IMG/VR virus record: IMGVR_UViG_3300043409_000447 | Span: 1 to 21,635 of that record | Source: a virus | DNA: 21,635 nt | Reading direction: 5' to 3' (one strand) | In this document: piece after piece, positions 5,562-10,658 of the stretch | How positions within the stretch are numbered: position 1 is the first letter of the stretch | Layout of the letters: every line of letters begins with the position of its first letter | The notes under the pieces: generated by a model | Database searches by the model: none | Told to the model about the DNA's origin: nothing | Seen by the model: the letters and a program-made list of their open reading frames with translations, nothing else | Program-made: the position numbers and the translations under genes

Positions 5562-5742
5562 AGATTTCCTTCGCTTTGCTGAATCCGTCATTGTAGTGTT
5601 CCTGGCTTATGAATGGTTCGTACTGCGTTGCTTGTCGTTCTATGTCCATCAGGATTGATGTCGTGTAGATGTGTGACCTCAGCTCACCGCTTTGGACTTT
5701 TTCCCATAGCAACTCAAAGATAAATTCCGTTGTTGTTTTCAT
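5554..5742 (-). CDS. hypothetical phage protein, 62 aa
   Basis: The sequence is MKTTTEFIFELLWEKVQSGE then LRSHIYTTSILMDIERQATQ and a tail containing HYNDGFSKAKEIYG. It is helical and soluble, with a sequence pattern seen in short early-region phage proteins of unknown role. The start at 5742 overlaps the stop of the 45-aa gene upstream (ATGA), and its end overlaps the HTH-like gene by eight bases. Confidence 0.65.
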   Translation of the reverse strand: MKTTTEFIFELLWEKVQSGELRSHIYTTSILMDIERQATQYEPFISQEHYNDGFSKAKEIYG

Positions 5743-5876
5743 TGTCTATCTATAAAATTTGCGTAATCAATTGCATCTTGCTCATTCTCAAATGTGGCGA
5801 GTAGCTCTCCGGCATAATAAACTCGCCACTTTATTATGAAATTAATTGATGCTTTTACCACTAATGCTTTTATCAT
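5739..5876 (-). CDS. 45-aa hypothetical protein
   Basis: Hand translation of the gap left of the coiled-coil membrane protein gives MIKALVVKASINFIIKWRVY then YAGELLATFENEQDAIDYAN and FIDRQ. The pattern KWRVYYAGELLATFENEQDAIDYA (strand, turn, strand, acidic helix) resembles very short phage proteins with a 'WYVY..GELIATF..E.DA..YA' layout. The stop TGA (5739-5741) overlaps the next gene's ATG. The start at 5876 gives a 35-base overlap with the upstream gene; a shorter form starting near the KWRVYY block is possible. Function unknown. Confidence 0.6.
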   Translation of the reverse strand: MIKALVVKASINFIIKWRVYYAGELLATFENEQDAIDYANFIDRQ

Positions 5877-6108
5877 TTTTTGCCTTTTCAATTAAATTGT
5901 TTGCGTGTAGTTCCCAAGTTTTTGCCCGGTCATTTGCTTCTGCAATCTTTGATCTGATACTCAGATTCTCAGTTTGTAAATCCCAAATGTCACGGTTCAA
6001 CTTGTTCACTCGATCTTGTAGTTCTTCTTCCCTTGCTGAAAGTTCATTGACTTTGTACAAAGCGATGGTGAGAAACACACCCATTCCGATGATGATGATT
6101 GTTGTCAT
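5842..6108 (-). CDS. membrane-anchored coiled-coil protein, 88 aa
   Basis: Residues 2-19 (TTIIIIGMGVFLTIALYK) form a single N-terminal transmembrane segment. Residues about 22-75 are a continuous coiled coil (NELSAREEELQDRVNKLNRD and IWDLQTENLSIRSKIAEAND) followed by a polar tail. This is a typical small phage anchor protein; by layout it could be spanin-like, but it lies among early genes and not lysis genes, so that is weak. The start at 6108 overlaps the upstream stop as ATGA. Confidence 0.7.
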   Translation of the reverse strand: MTTIIIIGMGVFLTIALYKVNELSAREEELQDRVNKLNRDIWDLQTENLSIRSKIAEANDRAKTWELHANNLIEKAKNDKSISGKSIN

Positions 6109-6443
6109 AAGAATCTGAATTTAAAAATGTTTTGATTTTTGTTGTCATTTCTAATGATTTCCACAAGGTTGTGTTTGTCATACTGCCTTAGCATTGTGTA
6201 CAAATCTTTAACATAGTGTTCACGCATAATTTTTTGAAGCACTGGATGCTTTCGATCAATCCATTCGTTTCCAAATTCTCTTTGAACATAGTCAAGAAAA
6301 TTCCGAGTAGATGTGTGAATTTGAACATTTGGTTTGTTTGAAGGTGATGTTTCCGTAAAGTACCGATTCAAGATACTCCAAGCTTTCTTCAAGATTGCCA
6401 AATCACCTTCCGGCATTTGGTCAAATAATTGCATTTGATTCAT
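6105..6443 (-). CDS. hypothetical phage protein, 112 aa
   Basis: The start MNQMQLFDQMPEGDLAILKK at 6443 follows a run of A and the ACTATG context, seven bases after the upstream gene. The protein is basic and largely helical (AWSILNRYF, RNFLDYVQREFGNEW, VLQKIMREHYVKDLYTMLRQ), ending DNKNQNIFKFRFL. It has no membrane segment. The 'FGNEWIDRK.P' and 'MLRQYDKHNLVEII' parts suggest a winged-helix-like fold, but I cannot name a family. The open frame continues 44 codons upstream as arginine- and threonine-rich sequence that overlaps the next gene and is not likely translated. Confidence 0.65.
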   Translation of the reverse strand: MNQMQLFDQMPEGDLAILKKAWSILNRYFTETSPSNKPNVQIHTSTRNFLDYVQREFGNEWIDRKHPVLQKIMREHYVKDLYTMLRQYDKHNLVEIIRNDNKNQNIFKFRFL

Positions 6444-6450
6444 AGTTTTT

Positions 6451-6657
6451 TTATTTGTTTTTTCCTTTGTAAAATTTGTGTTTGTAGATTGTCTTGGTGT
6501 AGGTATCAAATTCGGGGATGTAGTTGTCCTTCTCAAATTGATACGGTGATGCCTCCGGCAACTTGTCAAAGTCATTGAAGTATTGTTTCAACTTCCAGTA
6601 CACGAACATCACCGCAATGGTGATGGGTGTGATTACGAGTAAGAATATTAAGTCCAT
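6451..6657 (-). CDS. small single-pass membrane protein, 68 aa
   Basis: Residues 2-20 (DLIFLLVITPITIAVMFVY) are a transmembrane helix at the N-terminus, followed by an aromatic and basic cytoplasmic or periplasmic tail (KLKQYFNDFDKLPEASPYQF ... YKHKFYKGKNK). No family is recognised. The ATG at 6657 has the AAACTATG context and lies three bases after the stop of the 56-aa gene upstream. Confidence 0.65.
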   Translation of the reverse strand: MDLIFLLVITPITIAVMFVYWKLKQYFNDFDKLPEASPYQFEKDNYIPEFDTYTKTIYKHKFYKGKNK

Positions 6658-6660
6658 AGT

Positions 6661-6831
6661 TTAGTTGTTGTATGTAAATTCCGTGTAGCCACCTTGAACA
6701 AACCATTGAGCTTGTTTTTTAGTATCAAACCCAATGGCAATTTCTTGGTCATCATTTAACCAAACAATTCCCCACCAATTACAAGTGTCAAATGATGTGC
6801 GATCTCTGTTGTCAATTACTTCGTGTTTCAT
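6661..6831 (-). CDS. 56-aa hypothetical protein
   Basis: Hand translation gives MKHEVIDNRDRTSFDTCNWW then GIVWLNDDQEIAIGFDTKKQ then AQWFVQGGYTEFTYNN and TAA. The strand-rich, tryptophan-rich pattern (NWWGIVWLNDDQEIAIGFDT then KKQAQWFV) is like the compact folds of other tiny phage proteins and resembles the 45-aa protein to the left in layout. It is the first gene after a promoter-like site (6839-6870), and its ATG lies seven bases after the -7 element, so the mRNA could be almost leaderless. Function unknown. Confidence 0.7.
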   Translation of the reverse strand: MKHEVIDNRDRTSFDTCNWWGIVWLNDDQEIAIGFDTKKQAQWFVQGGYTEFTYNN

Positions 6832-6838
6832 AGTGATT

Positions 6839-6870
6839 CAAACTAACAACCTTTCTTTCACAAATGCAAA
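6839..6870 (-). promoter_or_regulatory. candidate Bacteroidota-type promoter (TTTG-N20-TTAGTTTG)
   Basis: Read on the minus strand, TTTG (6867-6870) is separated by 20 bases from TTAGTTTG (6839-6846), one mismatch from the TAnnTTTG -7 box. It sits in the 72-base gap between the YqaJ gene and the 56-aa gene. An overlapping TAAATTTG (6867-6874) also matches the -7 box but lacks a -33 partner. The rest of the gap shows nothing I can name. Confidence 0.4.
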
Positions 6871-6903
6871 TTTATTTTACTATGTTCTTTGTGAATGAAC
6901 GAT

Positions 6904-7551
6904 TTATTTAGTGATTGACAAAAATAGTTCTCCAGCCGCAGCCAACTTCTCGTCAATGATTTCTTGAATGTCCTCCTCCAAAGTGATCAAAGTTTGCGTG
7001 AGCTTCTTTCCAATGGGCATTCGTGGATCATACGACAAGAACAACGCTTCCGTCATCTCCGTTGCAACCATACCCATCTGAACTTGCCAATAGTATTCCG
7101 GGCGTTTAGATTTGAGTTGCTCGTTATTGGTGATGAATGAGTTCTGAAGATGGTTGCCTGAATTAAAAGGACATTTGATTTCAATCAAGTGAGTTCCAAG
7201 TGCATCAGGTGAATACCCACCCCATTCTCCATAGGTGATGAAGGTGTATGTCTCCGCACCGTAGTATGTGTAGAAGTCATCGGTCTGCTGAGCAAAGTAG
7301 TGGAACGCTTCTTTCTCGTGTTCCTTGCCCCAATCCAAAGCACGACCATACATCTCTGCTCTTTGCCCGGTCAGATACTCCGCTGCCTTCTCAAAGATGA
7401 ATGTCTTTGCAGTTTCTGATAGGTACTCCGATTTGTTTTTCGGAGTTCCCATCAGCTTATGAATTTCGGATGCGGTGAATCGTGAACGCCTTAGATCTTG
7501 CCAATCGTCCTCGTTCAAATTAGTGTGAATTGTTGGAAGTTGAAGTTTCAT
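6904..7551 (-). CDS. YqaJ-like viral recombinase / lambda-type 5'-3' exonuclease, 215 aa
   Basis: The PD-(D/E)xK nuclease pattern is clear: RRSRFTASEIHKLMG (21-35), LDWGKEHEKEAFHYF with Glu77, GGYSPDALG with Asp116, LIEIKCP with Glu124 and Lys126, and YYWQVQMGM with Gln156/Gln158. This is the YqaJ/lambda exonuclease family, which resects double-strand ends to give 3' single strands for annealing. It directly follows the ERF single-strand annealing protein, with an ATGA overlap at its start, forming the usual two-gene recombination pair. It probably acts in phage recombination and concatemer repair. Confidence 0.93.
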   Translation of the reverse strand: MKLQLPTIHTNLNEDDWQDLRRSRFTASEIHKLMGTPKNKSEYLSETAKTFIFEKAAEYLTGQRAEMYGRALDWGKEHEKEAFHYFAQQTDDFYTYYGAETYTFITYGEWGGYSPDALGTHLIEIKCPFNSGNHLQNSFITNNEQLKSKRPEYYWQVQMGMVATEMTEALFLSYDPRMPIGKKLTQTLITLEEDIQEIIDEKLAAAGELFLSITK

Positions 7552-8087
7552 TTTTCGCCAATTAAAAGTTTCTGATTTGTTTCGCTCACTTCAAACTTAC
7601 TGGTGATGTCGGTCATCATTCCACCTGTCTGCAAGTGTTCAACTGCCTTTGCCCAACTCTTGTGCTTTGGCGTGAGTTCTTCTTTCTTGGGTGCTGACTG
7701 CCTTCCCATTGCTTTTTCACCATCATCATCATCGTCAATGTTTAGATTTAAGATTGAGCCGAGTGCATATCTCCGTGCATAGGTCATTGCACTTCCCATT
7801 GCTTGTGGATCGTTTTGTTTTGCAACCGGCATCACATAGGATGATTCCATCCACTCGCCTGATTCAGCGTGAACGATTAATGTCGTGAGGGCATTCCCAT
7901 CAGGGAACTGTGTGATTGCCAATCCGCATTCGCTCAATGGCTTTTGGATGGTGTCCAGTATGTTCGCCAAACTTGCATACTTTGATTTGAAAAAAGGATT
8001 GCTTGATTCCTTTCCGACCTTGCTCACCGTTGCTTGGAAGTTTACCAAAGCACCGGCAATGTTCTTGATTGATTCTGATTTGTTCAT
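7548..8087 (-). CDS. erf: ERF-family single-strand annealing protein, 179 aa
   Basis: ERF signatures are visible: NPFFKSKYASLANILDTIQK (30-49), PLSECGLAITQFP, and QAMGSAMTYARRYALGSILN (95-114), followed by an acidic run NIDDDDDGEKA. ERF proteins bind single-stranded DNA and anneal complementary strands, working with a 5'-3' exonuclease, here the YqaJ-like protein encoded next. The C-terminal part (about 130-179) is variable, as usual in the family. The start at 8087 is followed by a good family N-terminus (SESIKNIAGALVNFQ). There is a 12-base gap to the previous stop. Confidence 0.93.
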   Translation of the reverse strand: MNKSESIKNIAGALVNFQATVSKVGKESSNPFFKSKYASLANILDTIQKPLSECGLAITQFPDGNALTTLIVHAESGEWMESSYVMPVAKQNDPQAMGSAMTYARRYALGSILNLNIDDDDDGEKAMGRQSAPKKEELTPKHKSWAKAVEHLQTGGMMTDITSKFEVSETNQKLLIGEK

Positions 8088-8099
8088 AGAGTTTTTTGT

Positions 8100-8369
8100 T
8101 TATAAAAAGTTAGTTTGTTGTCCGAGCATAAATAATACAGTAAACTTGTCGGGTTCGTGATGAAAGAATGCCTCCGAGTTGATGCCATCAAATTCAGTTG
8201 CAACACAATCACCGAATCCAACTTGGCGAGAATTGACATAATTTCGCAACTCATCAAAGTGATTGTTGATCAGATAATTGTCAACGGCTTCAATTGTGTA
8301 GATGTATTTCTCTACCTGAACGATACCACGAACGGAAAGAATCCATCCGTTAATTGCCAACTCAATCAT
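8100..8369 (-). CDS. hypothetical phage protein, 89 aa
   Basis: The sequence begins MIELAINGWILSVRGIVQVE and continues with strands (YIYTIEAVDNYLINNHFD) and an FGDCVATEFDG segment. It is soluble and acidic, with one cysteine, and I do not recognise a family. The ATG at 8369 overlaps the HTH gene's stop by eight bases (ATGATTGA). Its place between the HTH protein and the recombination pair suggests an early function. Confidence 0.6.
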   Translation of the reverse strand: MIELAINGWILSVRGIVQVEKYIYTIEAVDNYLINNHFDELRNYVNSRQVGFGDCVATEFDGINSEAFFHHEPDKFTVLFMLGQQTNFL

Positions 8370-8547
8370 TGTTCACCTCCCTCAATGCAATCTCAATGAC
8401 GGCTTTTGCTTTTGGAGAAACGATGTTTCCCTCTACTAAATACTTTCTGACGGTGGGAAGTGACACTCCCGTTTTCCGTGCGACAATCTGATAAAGACCT
8501 TGTCTTCGTTTCAGTTTGATTGTTTCAATTGCTTTTGCGTAATCCAT
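8362..8547 (-). CDS. small helix-turn-helix regulator, 61 aa
   Basis: MDYAKAIETIKLKRRQGLYQ, IVARKTGVSLPTVRKYLVEG, then SPKAKAVIEIALREV: the QIVARKTGVSLPTVRKYLVEG part is a clear helix-turn-helix, and the later helix could mediate dimers. It is the first gene after the promoter at 8556-8587 and probably binds DNA there or nearby, either as an early repressor or as a Cro/anti-repressor type switch; the role is inferred from size and position. The start is taken as ATG 8547, since it lies eight bases after the -7 box; a GTG at 8556 would lie inside that box. Confidence 0.75.
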   Translation of the reverse strand: MDYAKAIETIKLKRRQGLYQIVARKTGVSLPTVRKYLVEGNIVSPKAKAVIEIALREVNND

Positions 8548-8555
8548 AACGAACA

Positions 8556-8587
8556 CAAAAGTAAAATAAACTTTTCAATAATGCAAA
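8556..8587 (-). promoter_or_regulatory. Bacteroidota-type promoter for the early operon (TTTG-N20-TACTTTTG)
   Basis: On the minus strand TTTG (8584-8587) and TACTTTTG (8556-8563, a perfect TAnnTTTG) are separated by exactly 20 bases, within the usual 19-21. The site lies in the only gap between the structural block and the early block. Transcription would begin a few bases before ATG 8547, giving an almost leaderless mRNA. Confidence 0.65.
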
Positions 8588-8601
8588 TAAAATTTACTTT
8601 T
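8557..8601. repeat. 9-bp inverted repeat flanking the promoter, candidate operator
   Basis: AAAAGTAAA (8557-8565) and TTTACTTTT (8593-8601) are perfect inverted copies, one overlapping the -7 box and the other upstream of the -33 box. A related TAAACTTTT lies at 8567-8575. Such paired arms around a promoter are a plausible operator for the small HTH protein encoded next, but the region is AT-rich, so chance cannot be ruled out. Confidence 0.4.
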
Positions 8602-8603
8602 AA

Positions 8604-9140
8604 TTAGATTTTTATGTCTTCCGAGAATATCAAATCCCCAAAACGAGCATTCAACTCGTTGACCAATTCCATCTGAATTGATTCCGTGAATGCCTTTTCC
8701 AAGAATGGTTGTGCCTTTGTTCCGCTTCGGTGAATCTTCTTGGCAATGGCTTTGGCAAGTGAATCGTATGTTTGACCTTCAGCCGGTTTGATACCTTTTT
8801 GTCTTATCCACTCTTTTAACGACTGCCATAAGTACGGAGTGCCTTCAATATGTCCTCCTCGTGTTGGCTTCCTTCCGTATTCAATGAACTCCCAATAATC
8901 CTCAGCCACAAGAATGGTGTTGATTGATGTCGGTGACTTGGTGATGTTTCCTGGTGCGAACGATTGGCGAAGTTTGGATGATGCGTTTGTTCCATTCGCA
9001 TCAAGATTCGCCTGAATCGGTGGGATGACTTTCTTGTTCCACCAATCAATAATGATCTGCTGAAGGAGTGAACCTTGAGATGCATCACCTAAATAAGTAT
9101 CAAGTGCATCAGGTAATTTGGATAAATCTATTTGAGCCAT
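8604..9140 (-). CDS. HK97 gp10-like head-tail/tail-completion protein, 178 aa
   Basis: The pattern of a helical N-terminus, then YWEFIEYGRKP (an 'E.G' strand), a glycine-rich insertion, and a final helix GTKAQPFLEKAFTESIQMEL is that of the HK97-gp10 family of head-tail or tail-completion proteins. In that family the 'QPFLEKAF' helix is near the C-terminus. The position at the end of the structural block, after the connector and tail-terminator candidate, fits. The start at 9140 overlaps the upstream gene by 13 bases. Confidence 0.75.
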   Translation of the reverse strand: MAQIDLSKLPDALDTYLGDASQGSLLQQIIIDWWNKKVIPPIQANLDANGTNASSKLRQSFAPGNITKSPTSINTILVAEDYWEFIEYGRKPTRGGHIEGTPYLWQSLKEWIRQKGIKPAEGQTYDSLAKAIAKKIHRSGTKAQPFLEKAFTESIQMELVNELNARFGDLIFSEDIKI

Positions 9141-9472
9141 CCTACAAGCGTTAAAACAAACAAACCTATACTTATACTCTTGAACAACTTCAAAGTGCGT
9201 GAGATGGCTTTATTTTGCTTCACAAGGACTTTGTTCTCATCCTTGAGATATCCGATGTTCAACTTTTGTTTGATGATGATAGAATCTTGCTGGTCAATGA
9301 TGATGGAATCCGCTTGGACAATCTTCATCAATTGCCCTACTTTCTGCCGTGCGATTGCACCTTTCACCAAGTAACTATTTGCCGAGCGTAGAGTCGCAGA
9401 ATCTATGGAGACGGATTGCCCCGTCAAGTCCGTCAGATGTAGCATCAAAAGTATCAAGAAATATCGTGTCAT
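9128..9472 (-). CDS. membrane/coiled-coil protein, 114 aa, overlapping its upstream neighbour
   Basis: ATG at 9472 (MTRYFLILLMLHLTDLTGQS) opens with a hydrophobic, signal-like segment. A TTG start six codons earlier is possible. Residues about 45-85 are a coiled coil (MKIVQADSIIIDQQDSIIIK, QKLNIGYLKDENKVLVKQNK), and the C-terminus has a second hydrophobic helix (SIGLFVLTLVGWL). There is no lipobox cysteine, so it is not a classic o-spanin. Similar short coiled-coil proteins occur in Bacteroidota phages. Its first 98 bases overlap the previous gene out of frame. A lysis or envelope role is a guess. Confidence 0.6.
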   Translation of the reverse strand: MTRYFLILLMLHLTDLTGQSVSIDSATLRSANSYLVKGAIARQKVGQLMKIVQADSIIIDQQDSIIIKQKLNIGYLKDENKVLVKQNKAISRTLKLFKSISIGLFVLTLVGWLK

Positions 9473-9668
9473 AGTGGTTGAGTTCTTCAATGAGCTTTAT
9501 TCTTTTTATCTTGGTGTGTTCAACGATTCGCTCGTGCATCTCTACATTCATCTGCGGTGGTACTGGTCGGTGTTCTTCTTCAAAGTTGAACATTGACCAA
9601 AGCACACTACACAGGAACAACGCAACTATTAGCCAAATAAGGAGTGAGAACTTGGAAGTTGATTGCAT
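9375..9668 (-). CDS. small membrane-anchored protein, 97 aa
   Basis: With the start at 9668 (MQSTSKFSLLIWLIVALFLC) the protein has one N-terminal transmembrane helix (residues about 7-26), then a polar, charged domain (NFEEEHRPVPPQMNVEMHER, IVEHTKIKRIKLIEELNHYD) ending DATSDGLDGAIRLHRFCDST. This is the layout of an inner-membrane spanin subunit, and the following gene starts inside it in another frame, as spanin pairs often do, but the partner lacks a lipobox. The start overlaps the preceding gene by 62 bases; earlier Met codons at 9695-9713 would lengthen the overlap. Confidence 0.55.
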   Translation of the reverse strand: MQSTSKFSLLIWLIVALFLCSVLWSMFNFEEEHRPVPPQMNVEMHERIVEHTKIKRIKLIEELNHYDTIFLDTFDATSDGLDGAIRLHRFCDSTLGK

Positions 9669-10047
9669 ATCCAGCAAGTATGTCAGTTTTCGCATCATAG
9701 AACGGAGTCGCATTTCCGTTGATGCTTAATTCAAAGTCACCATCCGATTGATTGTTGTTGTCAATCAACGCAAATATGTCAGCCATAATCTGAGCAGTAT
9801 CAGAAAGAACCTCAATCGTGTTAGATTCAGATTCAAAAACACGATCCATCACGAGCAAAGCAAAGTTGTATGTCATCAACTTCCCGGCTGACTGCAAATT
9901 AAATCCATCAGGATACAACCAAACCAAAGGATAAAACTCAACATTCTCCACCGTCAAATTAGATTGCTGACCAACACCAAACTTGCCGACCATCTTATGA
10001 CTTTCGGCTGCGGTCTGAATCTTTTTGATGATTTGGTTTAATGTCAT
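9607..10047 (-). CDS. putative tail-completion/terminator protein, 146 aa
   Basis: The protein mixes strands and helices: LTVENVEFYPLVWLYPDGFN, LMTYNFALLVMDRVFESESN and TIEVLSDTAQIMADIFALI, then DFELSINGNATPFYDAKTDI and AGYAINFQVLTPY. Proteins with this layout follow the DUF6712 connector in Bacteroidota siphoviruses and are usually annotated as tail terminator or neck proteins. I assign it by position and fold pattern, not by a diagnostic motif. The start at 10047 overlaps a tiny GTG-started frame that fills the gap to the connector gene. Confidence 0.6.
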   Translation of the reverse strand: MTLNQIIKKIQTAAESHKMVGKFGVGQQSNLTVENVEFYPLVWLYPDGFNLQSAGKLMTYNFALLVMDRVFESESNTIEVLSDTAQIMADIFALIDNNNQSDGDFELSINGNATPFYDAKTDILAGYAINFQVLTPYLANSCVVPV

Positions 10048-10091
10048 TTTTTAGGAATTTGAGAAGTTTGGCTTCGTTGTTTTTTTGCCAC
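10044..10091 (-). CDS. possible 15-aa linking peptide
   Basis: A GTG at 10089-10091, directly after the TAA of the connector gene and in the same frame, opens a 15-codon frame (V/M)AKKQRSQTSQIPKK whose TGA overlaps the ATG at 10047. It may only keep ribosomes coupled across the gap, or be noise. It is recorded because it fills this gap exactly. Confidence 0.25.
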   Translation of the reverse strand: MAKKQRSQTSQIPKK

Positions 10092-10658
10092 TTATTTGTC
10101 CTGGTCGGTGGGGAAGTCATAGTTGAAGAAACAATCGTCATATCTTAATGGTAAATAAATTCCACCGCTGAATGCAGTTGATTTCGGTCTGATGGTGTCA
10201 ATCGTGTTGCCGGGATTCAAGAATAACGGATAATCATTTGTATTGGTACGCAAGTAATCACGCAACCTATTTGCATAGTATTCAGCTTTGTCACGATAGC
10301 GACCTTCAATCAATGTCATCTCCTCAACGGATACTGCACGAGCATTGTCAGATTCACGAGATGCAACCGATTTATTCATCAACTTGAATGTCATTGGCAA
10401 CATCGCCTCAGTCAAAGTGTAATACTTCAAACAAGGTGCAATGTATGAATCCAAAAGAGTGACATTCAAGTTTGTCAATGTAGATGCAAACGCTTGTGTC
10501 TGCAACTGGTTGTAAATACCCGAACCAATCACATCACGGATGTAGATTTCCTGAGCTTCTTTGATTGCCGACTTCAGCAGTTTGTCGTCAACATTCTCAT
10601 TCAAAGGTGTGTTGTCCTTCAAATAGGTTGTTGATATGAAATATACAAAGTTTGTCAT
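10092..10658 (-). CDS. DUF6712-like head-tail connector protein, 188 aa
   Basis: From ATG 10658, MTNFVYFISTTYLKDNTPLN followed by ENVDDKLLKSAIKEAQEIYI and SGIYNQLQTQ matches the DUF6712 family ('LK..TP...NVDDK.L...I..AQ..YI...LG..LY'). This family is encoded right after the portal in Bacteroidota phages and is thought to be a head-tail connector. The later part has LDSYIAPCLKYYTLTEAMLP and a YRDKAEYYANRLRDYL helix. The start overlaps the portal stop by ATGA; the longer open frame upstream lies inside the portal gene and is not likely used. Confidence 0.8.
   Translation of the reverse strand: MTNFVYFISTTYLKDNTPLNENVDDKLLKSAIKEAQEIYIRDVIGSGIYNQLQTQAFASTLTNLNVTLLDSYIAPCLKYYTLTEAMLPMTFKLMNKSVASRESDNARAVSVEEMTLIEGRYRDKAEYYANRLRDYLRTNTNDYPLFLNPGNTIDTIRPKSTAFSGGIYLPLRYDDCFFNYDFPTDQDK

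Larger units (their letters stand above)
1446..8589. repeat. 19-bp exact direct repeat (1446-1464 and 8571-8589)
   Basis: The plus-strand sequence CTTTTCAATAATGCAAATA occurs at both 1446-1464 and 8571-8589. The second copy lies between the -7 and -33 boxes of the early promoter and includes the -33 TTTG; the first is in the 3' part of the 49-aa gene, just before the sigma-like gene. A partial relative is near 6860-6875. Confidence 0.7.
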
